Of a stretch of 64,000 nt of DNA, positions 15,353 to 26,370 are shown piece by piece. Origin of the DNA: Deltaproteobacteria bacterium (lineage in GTDB: Bacteria > Myxococcota_A > UBA9160 > JAJDAL01). Made by a program: the position numbers and the translations under genes. The DNA lies in NCBI GenBank assembly GCA_029261875.1, contig JAJDAL010000025.1, forward strand, positions 1 to 64,000. Reading direction: 5' to 3'. How positions within the stretch are numbered: the first letter of the stretch is position 1; each line of letters begins with the position of its first letter. The notes under the pieces are model-generated. The model was not told the origin of the DNA and did not search any database. It saw only the letters and a list, made by a program, of their open reading frames with translations.

Positions 15353-15387
15353 CGTAATTGCAACCCGCTTTGCGGGTTGCAATTACG
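15353..15387 (+). terminator. 16-bp perfect hairpin after the histone gene
   Basis: CGTAATTGCAACCCGC (15353-15368) pairs perfectly with 15372-15387 around a 3-nt TTT loop, 4 nt after the histone stop. No T-run follows directly, so it may protect the 3' end of the mRNA while the next hairpin terminates. Confidence 0.65.
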
Positions 15388-15435
15388 AAGACGCCCGCGG
15401 AGCTTGGGCTCCGTTGGTGGCTAGCACGAAAATGA

Positions 15436-15489
15436 AACGGGCCCCGGAGCTAGGTCGCTCCGGGGCCCGTTCTTTCTTTCGTTCTTTCC
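15436..15489. terminator. bidirectional intrinsic terminator (histone gene / groEL)
   Basis: A 15-bp perfect GC-rich stem, AACGGGCCCCGGAGC (15436-15450) with 15457-15471, has a 6-nt loop. On the + strand it is followed by CTTTCTTTCGTTCTTTCC. On the - strand it is followed by a T-rich run (TTCATTTTCG). It can stop both the histone transcript and leftward groESL transcription. Confidence 0.85.
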
Positions 15490-15523
15490 GGTCTTGCTAC
15501 GGACACGGATCGAGCAAGACCGG
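15488..15523. other. 11-bp inverted repeat in the convergent histone/groEL gap
   Basis: CCGGTCTTGCT (15488-15498) and AGCAAGACCGG (15513-15523) are perfect arms with a 14-nt spacer. It lies between the bidirectional terminator and the groEL 3' hairpin. Confidence 0.6.
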
Positions 15524-15529
15524 CGTCTT

Positions 15530-15564
15530 CGCAATAGAAGCGCGCAACGCGGGCTTCTATTGCG
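15530..15564 (-). terminator. 12-bp hairpin directly after groEL
   Basis: CGCAATAGAAGC (15530-15541) pairs perfectly with GCTTCTATTGCG (15553-15564) across an 11-nt loop, starting 3 nt after the groEL stop. No long U-tract follows, so it could be an mRNA-stabilising hairpin, with the terminator further on at 15436-15471. Confidence 0.6.
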
Positions 15565-15567
15565 CGG

Positions 15568-17501
<1,934 letters not shown>

Positions 17502-17525
17502 GAAATCCATCCTCCTGATGCGGCG

Positions 17526-17552
17526 TTATGGGGTTTTTCAGTTCGTTCGCAG
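17526..17552 (-). promoter_or_regulatory. candidate heat-shock (sigma-32-type) promoter for groESL
   Basis: On the - strand CCCCATAA (17526-17533) matches the sigma-32 -10 CCCCATNT. CTGCGAA (17546-17552), 12 nt upstream, is a weak match to CTTGAAA. The start would fall close to the Shine-Dalgarno, leaving a very short leader, so this needs mapping data. It suggests sigma-32 control in place of CIRCE/HrcA. Confidence 0.33.
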
Positions 17553-17579
17553 CTCCGGTCACTCGCTTTCGAGCCGGAG
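17553..17579. promoter_or_regulatory. hairpin upstream of groES
   Basis: CTCCGG (17553-17558) pairs with CCGGAG (17574-17579), and inside it CTCG (17562-17565) pairs with CGAG (17570-17573). It abuts the candidate -35 of groES and may be an operator or leader structure. Confidence 0.4.
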
Positions 17580-17585
17580 TTCCAA

Positions 17586-17618
17586 CTTTTGGCAGTCGAA
17601 GCCGTCGCCTGCCAAAAG
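17586..17618. promoter_or_regulatory. 10-bp perfect palindrome in the groES-lexA divergent region
   Basis: CTTTTGGCAG (17586-17595) and CTGCCAAAAG (17609-17618) have a 13-nt spacer, 85-117 nt upstream of the groES start. Arm length and spacing resemble a dimeric repressor site, but the sequence is not CIRCE. The rest of the 316-bp gap (17619-17817) holds an imperfect repeat, CCCC-TGCGC/GCGCA-TGGGG at 17739-17762, and GAATATTC at 17775-17782 close to lexA. Confidence 0.5.
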
Positions 17619-17817
17619 GCGCGCGAAAGGTATGACCGGCGAGGACCTGAAGCAAGAGGGCGCCTGGGAGAGGGGGCGAAAAAAAACAGACTGGGAAAGA
17701 ACCCTACCCGTATCGATGTCATCCAAAGGGGGAACTCTCCCCTGCGCGAGATGCGCATGGGGCGAAAATAAGACGAATATTCTACCCTGAAAGCCCGGAA
17801 AAACGGAGAGGGTGACC

Positions 17818-18426
17818 ATGGCGATGGCATTGACCCGCAGACAGCGAGAGGTCTTCGATTTCATTCGCGAGTTCATCCAACAGAAGGGGTACTCGCCCAG
17901 CCTCGAGGAAATCGGATCCAACCTCGGTCTGTCCTCGGTGGCGACGGTTCACAAGCACGTCCAGCACCTCGTGGAGAAAGGGCGGTTGCGCAAATCCTGG
18001 AACCGCAGCCGTTCCGTCGAGCCCGTCCCCGAGGACGACGAGGAGACCCTCACAGTGCCGCTTCTCGGAACCGTGGCGGCAGGGGCTCCGATCGAAGCGA
18101 TCGAGGTGTCTGAGTCGATCGAGGTTCCCCGCGCGATGGTGGGAAACCCGGCGGGCACCTTCGTGCTGCGCGTGGTCGGCGACTCCATGATCGACGAGCA
18201 GATTCGCGAGGGGGATTACGTGGTGGTGGACGGCCACCGGGAGGCGCAGGAAGGCGAGACCGTGGTGGCCCTTTTGGGGGGCGAGGATGCGACCCTCAAG
18301 AAGCTCTATCGCGACGGACCGAACGTGCGCCTGGTTCCCGCCAATGCGCGCCTCCAGCCCCTGGTCGTGCCGGCGGACCAGGTGAAGATCCGCGGTGTGG
18401 TTCGGGGTCTGCTCCGGCGCTATTAG
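17818..18426 (+). CDS. lexA: SOS repressor LexA
   Basis: Self-cleaving repressor of DNA-damage genes. The N-terminal winged helix (LTRRQREVFDFIREFIQQKG, then SLEEIGSNLGLSSVATVHKH) is followed by the S24 peptidase domain: cleavage site Ala88-Gly89 in VAAGAP, catalytic Ser123 in GDSMID, and Lys161 in ATLKKLY. The ATG at 17818 lies 6 nt after GGAGAGG; GTG 17812 and ATG 17824 are alternatives. It is 202 aa, normal length. Its own operator could not be identified with confidence. Confidence 0.95.
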   Translation: MAMALTRRQREVFDFIREFIQQKGYSPSLEEIGSNLGLSSVATVHKHVQHLVEKGRLRKSWNRSRSVEPVPEDDEETLTVPLLGTVAAGAPIEAIEVSESIEVPRAMVGNPAGTFVLRVVGDSMIDEQIREGDYVVVDGHREAQEGETVVALLGGEDATLKKLYRDGPNVRLVPANARLQPLVVPADQVKIRGVVRGLLRRY

Positions 18427-18457
18427 CAGAACCGCTTGATTCGAGTACGTTTTCGGG

Positions 18458-18883
18458 ATGCCCGCGAGCCCCGTACGCATCACCCGCGCGATCGATTTCT
18501 CGACCTCCCTGCGCTTCCACCGCGGCGACCTTAGCGACGCAGAAAACCAACGCCGGTTTGGGCCCCGGGCCCGTCAGCACGGCTACAACTATCGCCTGGA
18601 AGTGACGCTGCAGGGCGAGCCCGACCCGCAGACCGGGATGGTGCTGGACCTGGCGGCCCTCCAGGAGGTGCTCGATCGCGAGATCATGGCCCGTTTCGAT
18701 CACCGGGACCTGAACGCCGACACCCCGTATTTCGACAAACAGCTGCCCACGCCCGAGAATTTCGCCCGCGTCATTCGCGAATTGCTGATCGAAGCGCTGC
18801 CGGCGGGAATGCTTTCCCGAATCCGACTGATCCAGGGGCGCGACCTGTGGGTCGAGATCCGCGAACCCGAGGCGGTGCTTTGA
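18458..18883 (+). CDS. degenerate 6-pyruvoyl-tetrahydropterin synthase paralogue
   Basis: A 141-aa PTPS/QueD-family protein that has lost most catalytic residues. Aligned with the next gene, the first zinc His is Leu18, the catalytic Cys is Arg37, and HGH has become HGY (41-43). The C-terminal pterin-anchoring Glu is replaced in the segment RLIQGRDL. It keeps FDHRDLN, with the catalytic Asp81-His82, and the PTPENFA motif. The two genes share LSDAEN, so they are tandem duplicates. It overlaps the second copy by 4 nt (TTGA). It may be a structural partner rather than an enzyme by itself. Confidence 0.8.
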   Translation: MPASPVRITRAIDFSTSLRFHRGDLSDAENQRRFGPRARQHGYNYRLEVTLQGEPDPQTGMVLDLAALQEVLDREIMARFDHRDLNADTPYFDKQLPTPENFARVIRELLIEALPAGMLSRIRLIQGRDLWVEIREPEAVL

Positions 18884-19290
18884 TCGCGCTCACGCGCCGC
18901 TATTGGTTTCCCGCCGCGCACGTGCTGCGGCAGCCCGCGCTCTCGGACGCGGAAAACCACCGGCTCTACGGCAAGTGCTCGAATCCCCACGGCCATCACT
19001 ACGGCGTCGAGGTCACCGTGGCGGGGCCGGTCGACGAGGAGAGCGGTTGCGTGGTCGAGCCCGAGGCGCTGGATGCGGTGGTGCGCGACCGCGTGCTCGA
19101 CCGCTTCGCCCACCGAAATCTGAACGACGATGCACTGTTCGAGCGCGTGGTCCCCACCGCGGAAAATCTCGCACTGGCGATTCACGCGCGCATCGAAGAG
19201 CCCGTGGCGAATTTGGGAGCGGCGCGCGTCGTGCGCGTTCGCGTTCTCGAAACGCGCCGAAACAGTTTCGACTGCGGAGAACTGTCATGA
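18880..19290 (+). CDS. 6-pyruvoyl-tetrahydropterin synthase / 6-carboxytetrahydropterin synthase family
   Basis: Converts dihydroneopterin triphosphate toward tetrahydropterins (biopterin-like) or 6-carboxytetrahydropterin (queuosine). The 136-aa product has zinc ligands in FPAAH14 and H37GH39, catalytic Cys33 in YGKC, the PTAENLA motif and the pterin-anchoring Glu in VRVLETRR. The usual catalytic Asp of D-H-x-x-L-N is Ala77 (FAHRNLN), which the preceding paralogue still has. Start TTG 18880 overlaps the previous stop; GTG 18847 is a longer option. It is followed by folE with an ATGA overlap, so the three form a pterin operon. QueC/QueE are not seen here. Confidence 0.84.
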   Translation: MIALTRRYWFPAAHVLRQPALSDAENHRLYGKCSNPHGHHYGVEVTVAGPVDEESGCVVEPEALDAVVRDRVLDRFAHRNLNDDALFERVVPTAENLALAIHARIEEPVANLGAARVVRVRVLETRRNSFDCGELS

Positions 19291-19868
19291 ACGACGCGCC
19301 GGATCCCATCGAGGGGTTGATTCACAATCTGCTGAAAGAATTGGGCGAGGATCCCGGACGTGACGGACTCGAGCGCACCCCCGCCCGGGTCGCGCGCTCC
19401 ATGCGCTTCCTCACCCAGGGGTACGATCAGGACCCGGTCCCGATTCTCACCAACGCGTTGTTCGACGTGGATTACGATGAAATGGTGATGGTGAAGGACA
19501 TCGACTTCTACAGCCTGTGCGAACACCACATGATTCCGTTCTTCGGTCGCGCCCACATCGGCTACATCCCGGACGGCAAAGTCGTGGGCTTGTCCAAACT
19601 TCCGCGCTTGGTGGAAATGTTCGCCCGGCGTCTGCAAGTCCAGGAGCGTCTCACCACTCAGATTGCGGAGACGATTCTGGCGGTCCTCAAGCCCAAAGGC
19701 GTGGGGGTCATCATCGAGGCTTCGCACCTGTGCATGATGATGCGCGGGGTCGAGCGCCAGAACGCATTTGCGGTGACGAGTTCCATGCAAGGCGTCTTCA
19801 GCACGGATTCGAAGACGCGCGCCGAGTTCATGGACCTGATTCGGCACCGTCGCGATTCGTTCGTGTAG
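19287..19868 (+). CDS. folE: GTP cyclohydrolase I
   Basis: Makes 7,8-dihydroneopterin triphosphate from GTP, the substrate of the two upstream PTPS-type proteins. The 193-aa product has the zinc Cys/His of [38 protein letters not shown], and [11 protein letters not shown] with the second zinc Cys. The ATG at 19287 overlaps the preceding TGA. Gene order PTPS-PTPS-folE points to a dedicated pterin product, not only folate. Confidence 0.96.
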   Translation: MNDAPDPIEGLIHNLLKELGEDPGRDGLERTPARVARSMRFLTQGYDQDPVPILTNALFDVDYDEMVMVKDIDFYSLCEHHMIPFFGRAHIGYIPDGKVVGLSKLPRLVEMFARRLQVQERLTTQIAETILAVLKPKGVGVIIEASHLCMMMRGVERQNAFAVTSSMQGVFSTDSKTRAEFMDLIRHRRDSFV

Positions 19869-19878
19869 AACCGGCTAG

Positions 19879-20673
19879 ATGGCTTCGGTTGCACGACGCC
19901 GTGAAACGCACGGGACGGGTTGCGCCCTCCGACTCTTGCTCGCCGTCGCGCTGACGTGGCCCGGCGTCGCAATGCCGGCGGCCGCCGAAGAATCCGAGGA
20001 ACGTCGCGCCCTGTTGGAAGAACTCGAGCGGGAAATGCTCGAAGATCAGGCGCAGCGCCGTCTCGAGAGCGCCCGGGACGCTTTCCTACGAAACAATTTC
20101 TACTGTCTGCGCACGGAATCCGAAGTGGCGCGCATGGGCGACGTCGTTGCCTACAAGCAGATCGGGCCCGGCGATTTCCGCGCCCAGGGCGCGGCGCGCC
20201 GCGAGCAGGGCAGTGCGCTGGGGATCTTCATCGCGTGCATTGCGGGAGCGCGAATCGCCGAGACCGCGGACGGTGCCTTCACCGCGCGCCGTGAACCCCT
20301 GCGTTACCTGCCGCTGTTGGATCGCGCGCAGTCCTATTGGAACCCGCAGGCGGGCGTTTCGGACGAAGTCCGGTTGGAGCAACTGCAAATCTATTTCGAA
20401 CTCGGGCGTTACTTTGCCGCGGACTTGAACGCGCGCCGTCGCGCCACGATCGATTCGACCCAGGGGCGCGGTGCGACGCCCGAGCAGGCGCTCGAGAGAT
20501 TGGCCGAGCGCTGGTCGCGCCACATGGAGCAACTGCGCGCGGAGTTTCAGGCGCTGGTGGATCAGTTCAACGAAGAGCTTGCGAAGGGTGGGGGCGATGT
20601 CCAACGCGCCTGGAACGAGCGCATTCGCGAGCGCCTGCGCGGAGAATTGACGACTTCGGAAGAGGCTCTCTGA
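19879..20673 (+). CDS. exported helical protein of unknown function
   Basis: I do not recognise this 264-aa protein. It has a signal peptide (LRLLLAVALTWPGVAMPAAA, cleavage near AAA-EE). The mature part is Glu/Arg-rich and helical, with coiled-coil-like stretches at the start (EERRALLEELEREMLEDQAQ) and end (HMEQLRAEFQALVDQFNEEL). Two cysteines (FYCLRTE and IACIAGA) could form a disulfide. It follows folE by 10 nt and may share its transcript, but nothing links it to pterins. Confidence 0.6.
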   Translation: MASVARRRETHGTGCALRLLLAVALTWPGVAMPAAAEESEERRALLEELEREMLEDQAQRRLESARDAFLRNNFYCLRTESEVARMGDVVAYKQIGPGDFRAQGAARREQGSALGIFIACIAGARIAETADGAFTARREPLRYLPLLDRAQSYWNPQAGVSDEVRLEQLQIYFELGRYFAADLNARRRATIDSTQGRGATPEQALERLAERWSRHMEQLRAEFQALVDQFNEELAKGGGDVQRAWNERIRERLRGELTTSEEAL

Positions 20674-20779
20674 TCCGGATTTTTCCCGGTAACGCGATGC
20701 GCCACGGCCGTACGCGAACACGTTTTCATTCCCGGATTCGCAGCTCCGTCTGTAAAATATTGCTCTTAAAGGTGAAAAC

Positions 20780-20811
20780 CTTTTGACAAGGGGTCAAAAG
20801 CCCCTTAGATT
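20780..20811 (+). promoter_or_regulatory. consensus promoter embedded in overlapping inverted repeats, upstream of the sigma factor
   Basis: TTGACA at 20783-20788 and TAGATT at 20806-20811 have an ideal 17-nt spacer. The -35 lies in an inverted repeat, CTTTTGAC (20780-20787) with GTCAAAAG (20793-20800). A second, mutually exclusive pair is AAGGGG (20788-20793) with CCCCTT (20801-20806). Repressor or self-regulatory control is plausible. Confidence 0.6.
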
Positions 20812-20945
20812 GCCGCCCGATGGCCGGGTGGAGAGTCACCCGCGTCATTGTCCCGCATCCCCATGCCGGATCGAAGATGAGAAGAAGCTGAGTCGGAGAA
20901 ACCACGCTTCGCGTGATTTGCAACGGAAGCTTCACAGGTAGTGTA

Positions 20946-20994
20946 GAATTGGACCCATAGCTGGACGCGCTGCAGTGCGTCGTGGGTCGAATTC
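20946..20994 (+). ncRNA. structured 5' leader element of the sigma-factor mRNA (candidate)
   Basis: GAATTGGACCCA (20946-20957) pairs with TGGGTCGAATTC (20983-20994) with one mismatch. Inside it GACGC (20964-20968) pairs with GCGTC (20977-20981). If transcription starts near 20818, this nested stem lies in a leader of about 250 nt. A smaller CACGC/GCGTG hairpin lies just before it, and GCGCGTACGCGC lies after it. No known riboswitch was recognised. The rest of 20674-21068 shows no ORF with support. Confidence 0.4.
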
Positions 20995-21068
20995 ATCCCC
21001 CCAGAGTCAAACGTTTGCTTTGAACGCCGTCGCGCGTACGCGCGCAGTGGTGTTCCGGGAGGGGCGGC

Positions 21069-22631
21069 GTGAGTGCATCCACAGACACCGTGACCAGTAC
21101 GGGTAGAACCACCGCGCGTCGGACCAAGGCTTCGGCCAAGGCCTCGACGAAATTGAAGAAGAAGGCCGAGACCGGAAAGGCGGCGGCCAAACCCAAGAAG
21201 AAAGCGGCACCGAAACGCGCCGCCGTCCGCAAAGATTTGGATCGTCCGCGCGATCGCAGCGCGCTGACGTCGTATTTTCGCGACATCGGGTCGATTCCAA
21301 CCCTGACCAAAGATCAAGAAGTCATGCTCGCGAAGGAGATCGAAGCCTCCACCTTGGCGTTCAAGGATGGAACCCTGTCGATTCCCTTCACGGCACAGGA
21401 AGCCATTCGACATTGGCACCGTCTACAGGACGAAAACCGGGTGACGGGAAAGATGTCGGAATCCTTCGGCAGTGGATCGCCGGCCGGAGAAGATCGCAGT
21501 GCCCAGGTCGACACCTCGCTCTCGCGTGTGGCGGCGCTGTTGCGGCGGCGTCAGGCCAGTCGCGGGACGAGCAAGGAAGCCATCGAGAAAATCGACCGCC
21601 AGGTCGCCCGCAAGCTCAAGACCGCGGACCTCTCGATGGTGATCCTCGGCGGCGTCCGACGGCAGCTGCTCGATTTCGCGCGCGACCTGACCTCCGCGCG
21701 GCGTCGGCTTGCGGCCCTGTCGCGAAGGCGTCAGACGCCGCGAACCCAGGAAGGGCGGGATTCCCGGGAAGTGCAGGTGAAGGCGCTGCGGGCCCGAATG
21801 CTCGCCATCGAGGAAGAGATCGGCATGTCGACGTCCGATTTCAACGACCGCTTGCAGGAGATCGAGCGCGCGTGGGCGCGGCTGACGAAGGCGAAGAACA
21901 TCTTCACCCAGCACAACCTGAAGTTGGTCGTCGCGATCGCCAAGGACTTCCGCAACATGGGGATCGCGTTCTTGGATCTGATCCAGGAGGGGAACCTGGG
22001 CCTGATCCGCGCCGTCGAGAAGTTCGATTATCGACGCGGTCACAAGTTCTCCACCTACGCGCTGTGGTGGATCCGCCAAGCCTTGATTCGCGCCATCCAG
22101 AATCACTCGCGGACGATTCGGATTCCGAGTCACATGTACGACACGCTGCTCAAGTACTACCGCATGCAGAGTTCGCTCGAGAGCAAGTTGGGGCGCGAGC
22201 CCACCGCACCGGAAATCGCCGCGGCGATGAAGGTTCCGACGGAGCAGATCGAACGCTTGCAGGAGATGACGCGCGACCCGCTCTCTCTGGAAGAGGAAGT
22301 GCGTGGCACGGATTCGAAGGTGTTGCGCGATTTCGTGCGCGACCCGGACGTGGTTTCCCCGTTGGACGCCATGGATCAATTCCGACTCGAACGCGAGGCA
22401 GAGGATTCCATGGACGTGTTGAACGAACGCGAGCGCAATATTCTGCGCTGGCGATTCGGAATGCGGGGCGAGGAAGATCACACCCTCGAGGAGATCGGTA
22501 CGAAACTCAATCTGTCACGGGAACGTGTGCGGCAGATCGAGGCGCGAGCCATCGCGAAGCTGCGCAATTCGCCCAAGGGGTCGCGACTGGTTGCGGTCTC
22601 CGGCGTGAGCGAGCCCGACCGCCTGGGCTAG
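21069..22631 (+). CDS. RpoD-like sigma-70 family sigma factor
   Basis: A 520-aa group 1/2 sigma factor. A Lys/Ala-rich tail of about 60 residues replaces region 1.1. Region 1.2 ([20 protein letters not shown]) is followed by a long non-conserved insert, then region 2 ([54 protein letters not shown]), region 3, and region 4 ([20 protein letters not shown]). Region 2 matches housekeeping sigma closely. It could be RpoD itself or a stationary-phase paralogue. The GTG at 21069 follows GGGAGGGG. A single-gene unit with a long leader suggests post-transcriptional control. Confidence 0.85.
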   Translation: MSASTDTVTSTGRTTARRTKASAKASTKLKKKAETGKAAAKPKKKAAPKRAAVRKDLDRPRDRSALTSYFRDIGSIPTLTKDQEVMLAKEIEASTLAFKDGTLSIPFTAQEAIRHWHRLQDENRVTGKMSESFGSGSPAGEDRSAQVDTSLSRVAALLRRRQASRGTSKEAIEKIDRQVARKLKTADLSMVILGGVRRQLLDFARDLTSARRRLAALSRRRQTPRTQEGRDSREVQVKALRARMLAIEEEIGMSTSDFNDRLQEIERAWARLTKAKNIFTQHNLKLVVAIAKDFRNMGIAFLDLIQEGNLGLIRAVEKFDYRRGHKFSTYALWWIRQALIRAIQNHSRTIRIPSHMYDTLLKYYRMQSSLESKLGREPTAPEIAAAMKVPTEQIERLQEMTRDPLSLEEEVRGTDSKVLRDFVRDPDVVSPLDAMDQFRLEREAEDSMDVLNERERNILRWRFGMRGEEDHTLEEIGTKLNLSRERVRQIEARAIAKLRNSPKGSRLVAVSGVSEPDRLG

Positions 22632-22677
22632 CGGGCGAGGGGACGCGGCGAAGATACGCCGCGAGCGCTGCGGGGAA

Positions 22678-24153
22678 TCAGAGGCGGGAAAGGTCGTAGA
22701 CGATCTTTCCCGCGTCCTCGAGTTCGCGGCGGCGCAATTGAACCCATTCCGTCTGTAGTTGTTCCCGCTTGGTGTTGAGCAGGCGCTCCCGCTCGGCGTC
22801 GAGTTCGGCTTCGAGTGCCTCGAGTTCGGGCTCCGTACGGTCCGTCACCTGAATGAATACCTTCTTGCTCGCCACATCGAAGACCTCGTCACTGCTCGCG
22901 CCCGGTTCGAGGGCGAAGGCGGTCGTCAACACATCGCGCGAAGCCCCGAGCCCCGGAATGAAGCCATCGCGGCGTCTGCGCACACCGTCGGTGCGTTCGA
23001 TGTTGACCGCCTCTGCGCGCGCGGCGTCTTCCAGGGAGGTTCCTTCGCGGATGGCGTTGCCGAGGGTGAGGACCAATTCGTCTACGCGCGCGCTGCCGGA
23101 TTCTTCCAGCATGATTTCCCGCGCGATTTCGGTTTCGACTTCTTCCAGGGTCCGGGTCTTTTCCGCACGATGCTCTTCCACGCGAATGATGTGATATCCG
23201 AACTCCGTGCGAATCAACTCGCTGACTTCGCCGTCGGCGAGGGAGAAGGCGGCGTCTTCGAAGGCCTGCGTCATACGCCCGCGTGGGAAGAGTCCGAGGT
23301 CTCCCCCGCGATCCTTGGAGCCCGGGTCGTCGGAAACTTCTTTCGCCACGGCAGCAAAGTCTTCCCCGCCGCGAATGCGCTCCAAGGCGGCTTGCGCGCG
23401 GGCTTCCACCAGCGCTTCCTCCTCGGGTTCCGCGTCCGCGGCAACCCGCAGCAGGACGTGTCGCGCGCGCACCTGCTCGGGCTCGTGGTAGCGATCCGTG
23501 CGCTCGTCGTAGATCTTCGCCACCTGCTCGGCGTGATCGATGGCGTATTGCTCGAGCTCGAGCGCTCCGGGGTCGACGCTTTCCGCCAGGGACGTGGGAT
23601 CCAGGGCGACGTAGGCGAGCTTCACTTCCTCGCGTTTGGCGCGCAGCGCATCGCGGACTTCGGCGTCGGAAACGAAAGCGCTGGTGGACAGTAGCCGCTG
23701 CATCTTGCGGGCCAGCAAGTCGAGTTCGACCGCCCGTCGAAAGAATTTTTCGGTTCCGTATTCACTGGTGACGAAGTTGCGGAAGGTCTCGCGATCCGGA
23801 GCGATCTGGCGCACCAGTTTCTTCATCTCCTCATCGGAAACCCGCAGGCCCAGGCGTCGCGCTTCGGAGGCGAGAACGCTCTGGCGAATCAATTGCGCGA
23901 TGGCGCTTTCCTGCAGCAACGCCTCCTTGGCGTCGAAGTCGTCGCCGTAGACCCCGCTGTAGAAGTCTTCGAGCTGTGTCATCACGCGACCCAGCTCGCG
24001 TTGCCCGAACGCTTCCCCGTCCACTTCCAGGACGGCTCCCGGGGAAATGGAGTTCGACGGGGTGCCCGCCATGGCGAACACGAAGACGCCGCCGACGAAG
24101 ACGATGGCGATGGCCGTAATCCAACGACTCCCCTGGCGCATGATTCGCAACAT
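22678..24153 (-). CDS. membrane-anchored periplasmic peptidyl-prolyl isomerase (PpiD/SurA-like)
   Basis: Chaperone for proteins leaving the Sec translocon. The 491-aa product has one N-terminal membrane anchor ([19 protein letters not shown]). A SurA-type N-domain follows, then a parvulin domain with [30 protein letters not shown] and [12 protein letters not shown]. The C-terminal domain is helical and ends near IVYDLSRL. Architecture fits PpiD more than SurA because of the anchor. The ATG at 24153 has a G-rich Shine-Dalgarno. It diverges from mreB across a 264-bp gap. Confidence 0.88.
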   Translation of the reverse strand: MLRIMRQGSRWITAIAIVFVGGVFVFAMAGTPSNSISPGAVLEVDGEAFGQRELGRVMTQLEDFYSGVYGDDFDAKEALLQESAIAQLIRQSVLASEARRLGLRVSDEEMKKLVRQIAPDRETFRNFVTSEYGTEKFFRRAVELDLLARKMQRLLSTSAFVSDAEVRDALRAKREEVKLAYVALDPTSLAESVDPGALELEQYAIDHAEQVAKIYDERTDRYHEPEQVRARHVLLRVAADAEPEEEALVEARAQAALERIRGGEDFAAVAKEVSDDPGSKDRGGDLGLFPRGRMTQAFEDAAFSLADGEVSELIRTEFGYHIIRVEEHRAEKTRTLEEVETEIAREIMLEESGSARVDELVLTLGNAIREGTSLEDAARAEAVNIERTDGVRRRRDGFIPGLGASRDVLTTAFALEPGASSDEVFDVASKKVFIQVTDRTEPELEALEAELDAERERLLNTKREQLQTEWVQLRRRELEDAGKIVYDLSRL

Positions 24154-24274
24154 CGGTGGACCCCCCCTGTGGCGTCACGCGTTAGGCGCGATCGACCGGA
24201 TACCGATAGACGGTAGAGGCGCGGAAAGTACGCAGCAGGTCGCCGTGCAGCAACCGTTGGGTGCGAGCGGGGCG

Positions 24275-24292
24275 AAAAAAGCCCGATCGGGC
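24275..24292 (-). terminator. terminator-like hairpin with T6 upstream of ppiD
   Basis: On the - strand the palindrome GCCCGATCGGGC (24281-24292) is followed immediately by TTTTTT. It lies 122 nt before the ppiD start and points toward it. It could attenuate ppiD or stop leftward transcripts leaving the mreB promoter region. The stem is only about 4-5 bp once a loop is allowed. Confidence 0.35.
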
Positions 24293-24316
24293 GCCGGGGC
24301 TGGGATGCCGGGGCGC

Positions 24317-25455
<1,139 letters not shown>

Positions 25456-25488
25456 CTCTCCCCCCCCTGGTTACGATGGAGGCGCGCG

Positions 25489-26370
25489 TTGCGCGAGTGG
25501 TTGTTCCGCCTACGCGTCCCTCTTCTGTTTTCGGGACTCGTCGTGCTCGCTCTGGCGACCATGGCGATCGATCGGCGTCGAGGCGACGAGAACCTGCCCT
25601 GGTGGTCGGGAACTCTGCTCGAGGTTGCGGTTCCCATTCAGAAGATGGTCGCCATACCCGCTGAAGCGGCGCGCGATCTGTGGAGTCACTACATCCACCT
25701 GGTCGATGTTCGCGCGGAAAACGGAGACCTGCGCGATCGCCTCGCCCGCCTGGAAGAAGAGAACCTTCAATACCGCGAGGCCTTGATCGCCAGCGGACGT
25801 CTCGAGCGGGTGGCCGCCATGCGGGATGATCTGCCGGTTCCGATGCTACCGGCGGAAGTGGTGGGGCAAGACATCTCGCCCTGGTACCGATCCGTATTGC
25901 TCGATCGCGGCGGCAACGACGGGGTTCGCGCGGGTATGCCCGTGGTGACGGATCGCGGTGTGGTGGGGCTCGTGACCGCGGCCTCCCGAAATGCCACGAA
26001 GACCATGTTGCTCCTCGATGGCCAGAGCGCGATCGACGGCGTGGTGCAGCGCAGTCGCGCGCAAGGTGTGGTGCGGGGTCGGGGTGGCGATCGTCTGGTT
26101 TTCGAATTCGTCGTGCGGGGCGATGACGTGCAGGTGGGAGACGACATTCTCACCTCGGGTCTCGACGCCGTCTTTCCCAAAGCACTGCGGATCGGAACCG
26201 TCGTCGAGATCGAACCCGGCGATTCGGAACTCGTGAAGACCGCCACCCTGCGCCCGGCCGTGGATTTCGGAAAGCTCGAACAGGTGTTCGTGATGTTGTG
26301 GCGCGGTCCAGCCATGGAACTCCTGTACCCCGGAGACGCCGCGGAGTCGGCCGCCGCCGCCGGTCCGTGA
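25489..26370 (+). CDS. mreC: rod shape-determining protein MreC
   Basis: Bitopic inner-membrane protein linking MreB to the wall enzymes. The 293-aa product has an N-terminal membrane segment (VPLLFSGLVVLALATMAI) and a coiled coil (VRAENGDLRDRLARLEEENL). Two beta domains follow, with the family motifs ISPWYRSVLLDRGGNDGVRA, MPVVTDRGVVGLVTAASRN and DDILTSGLDAVFPKALRIG. Start TTG 25489 follows GGAGGCG. It overlaps mreD by 4 nt. Confidence 0.94.
   Translation: MREWLFRLRVPLLFSGLVVLALATMAIDRRRGDENLPWWSGTLLEVAVPIQKMVAIPAEAARDLWSHYIHLVDVRAENGDLRDRLARLEEENLQYREALIASGRLERVAAMRDDLPVPMLPAEVVGQDISPWYRSVLLDRGGNDGVRAGMPVVTDRGVVGLVTAASRNATKTMLLLDGQSAIDGVVQRSRAQGVVRGRGGDRLVFEFVVRGDDVQVGDDILTSGLDAVFPKALRIGTVVEIEPGDSELVKTATLRPAVDFGKLEQVFVMLWRGPAMELLYPGDAAESAAAAGP

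Noticed and set aside
13492..15363. 623-aa open frame opposite larB-larC
   Set aside because: Antisense shadow; larB and larC carry family motifs and the reverse product has none.
17775..17782. GAATATTC as a LexA box before lexA
   Set aside because: An 8-bp palindrome in an AT-rich patch is weak evidence, it does not match a LexA box I know, and no second copy was seen in the window.
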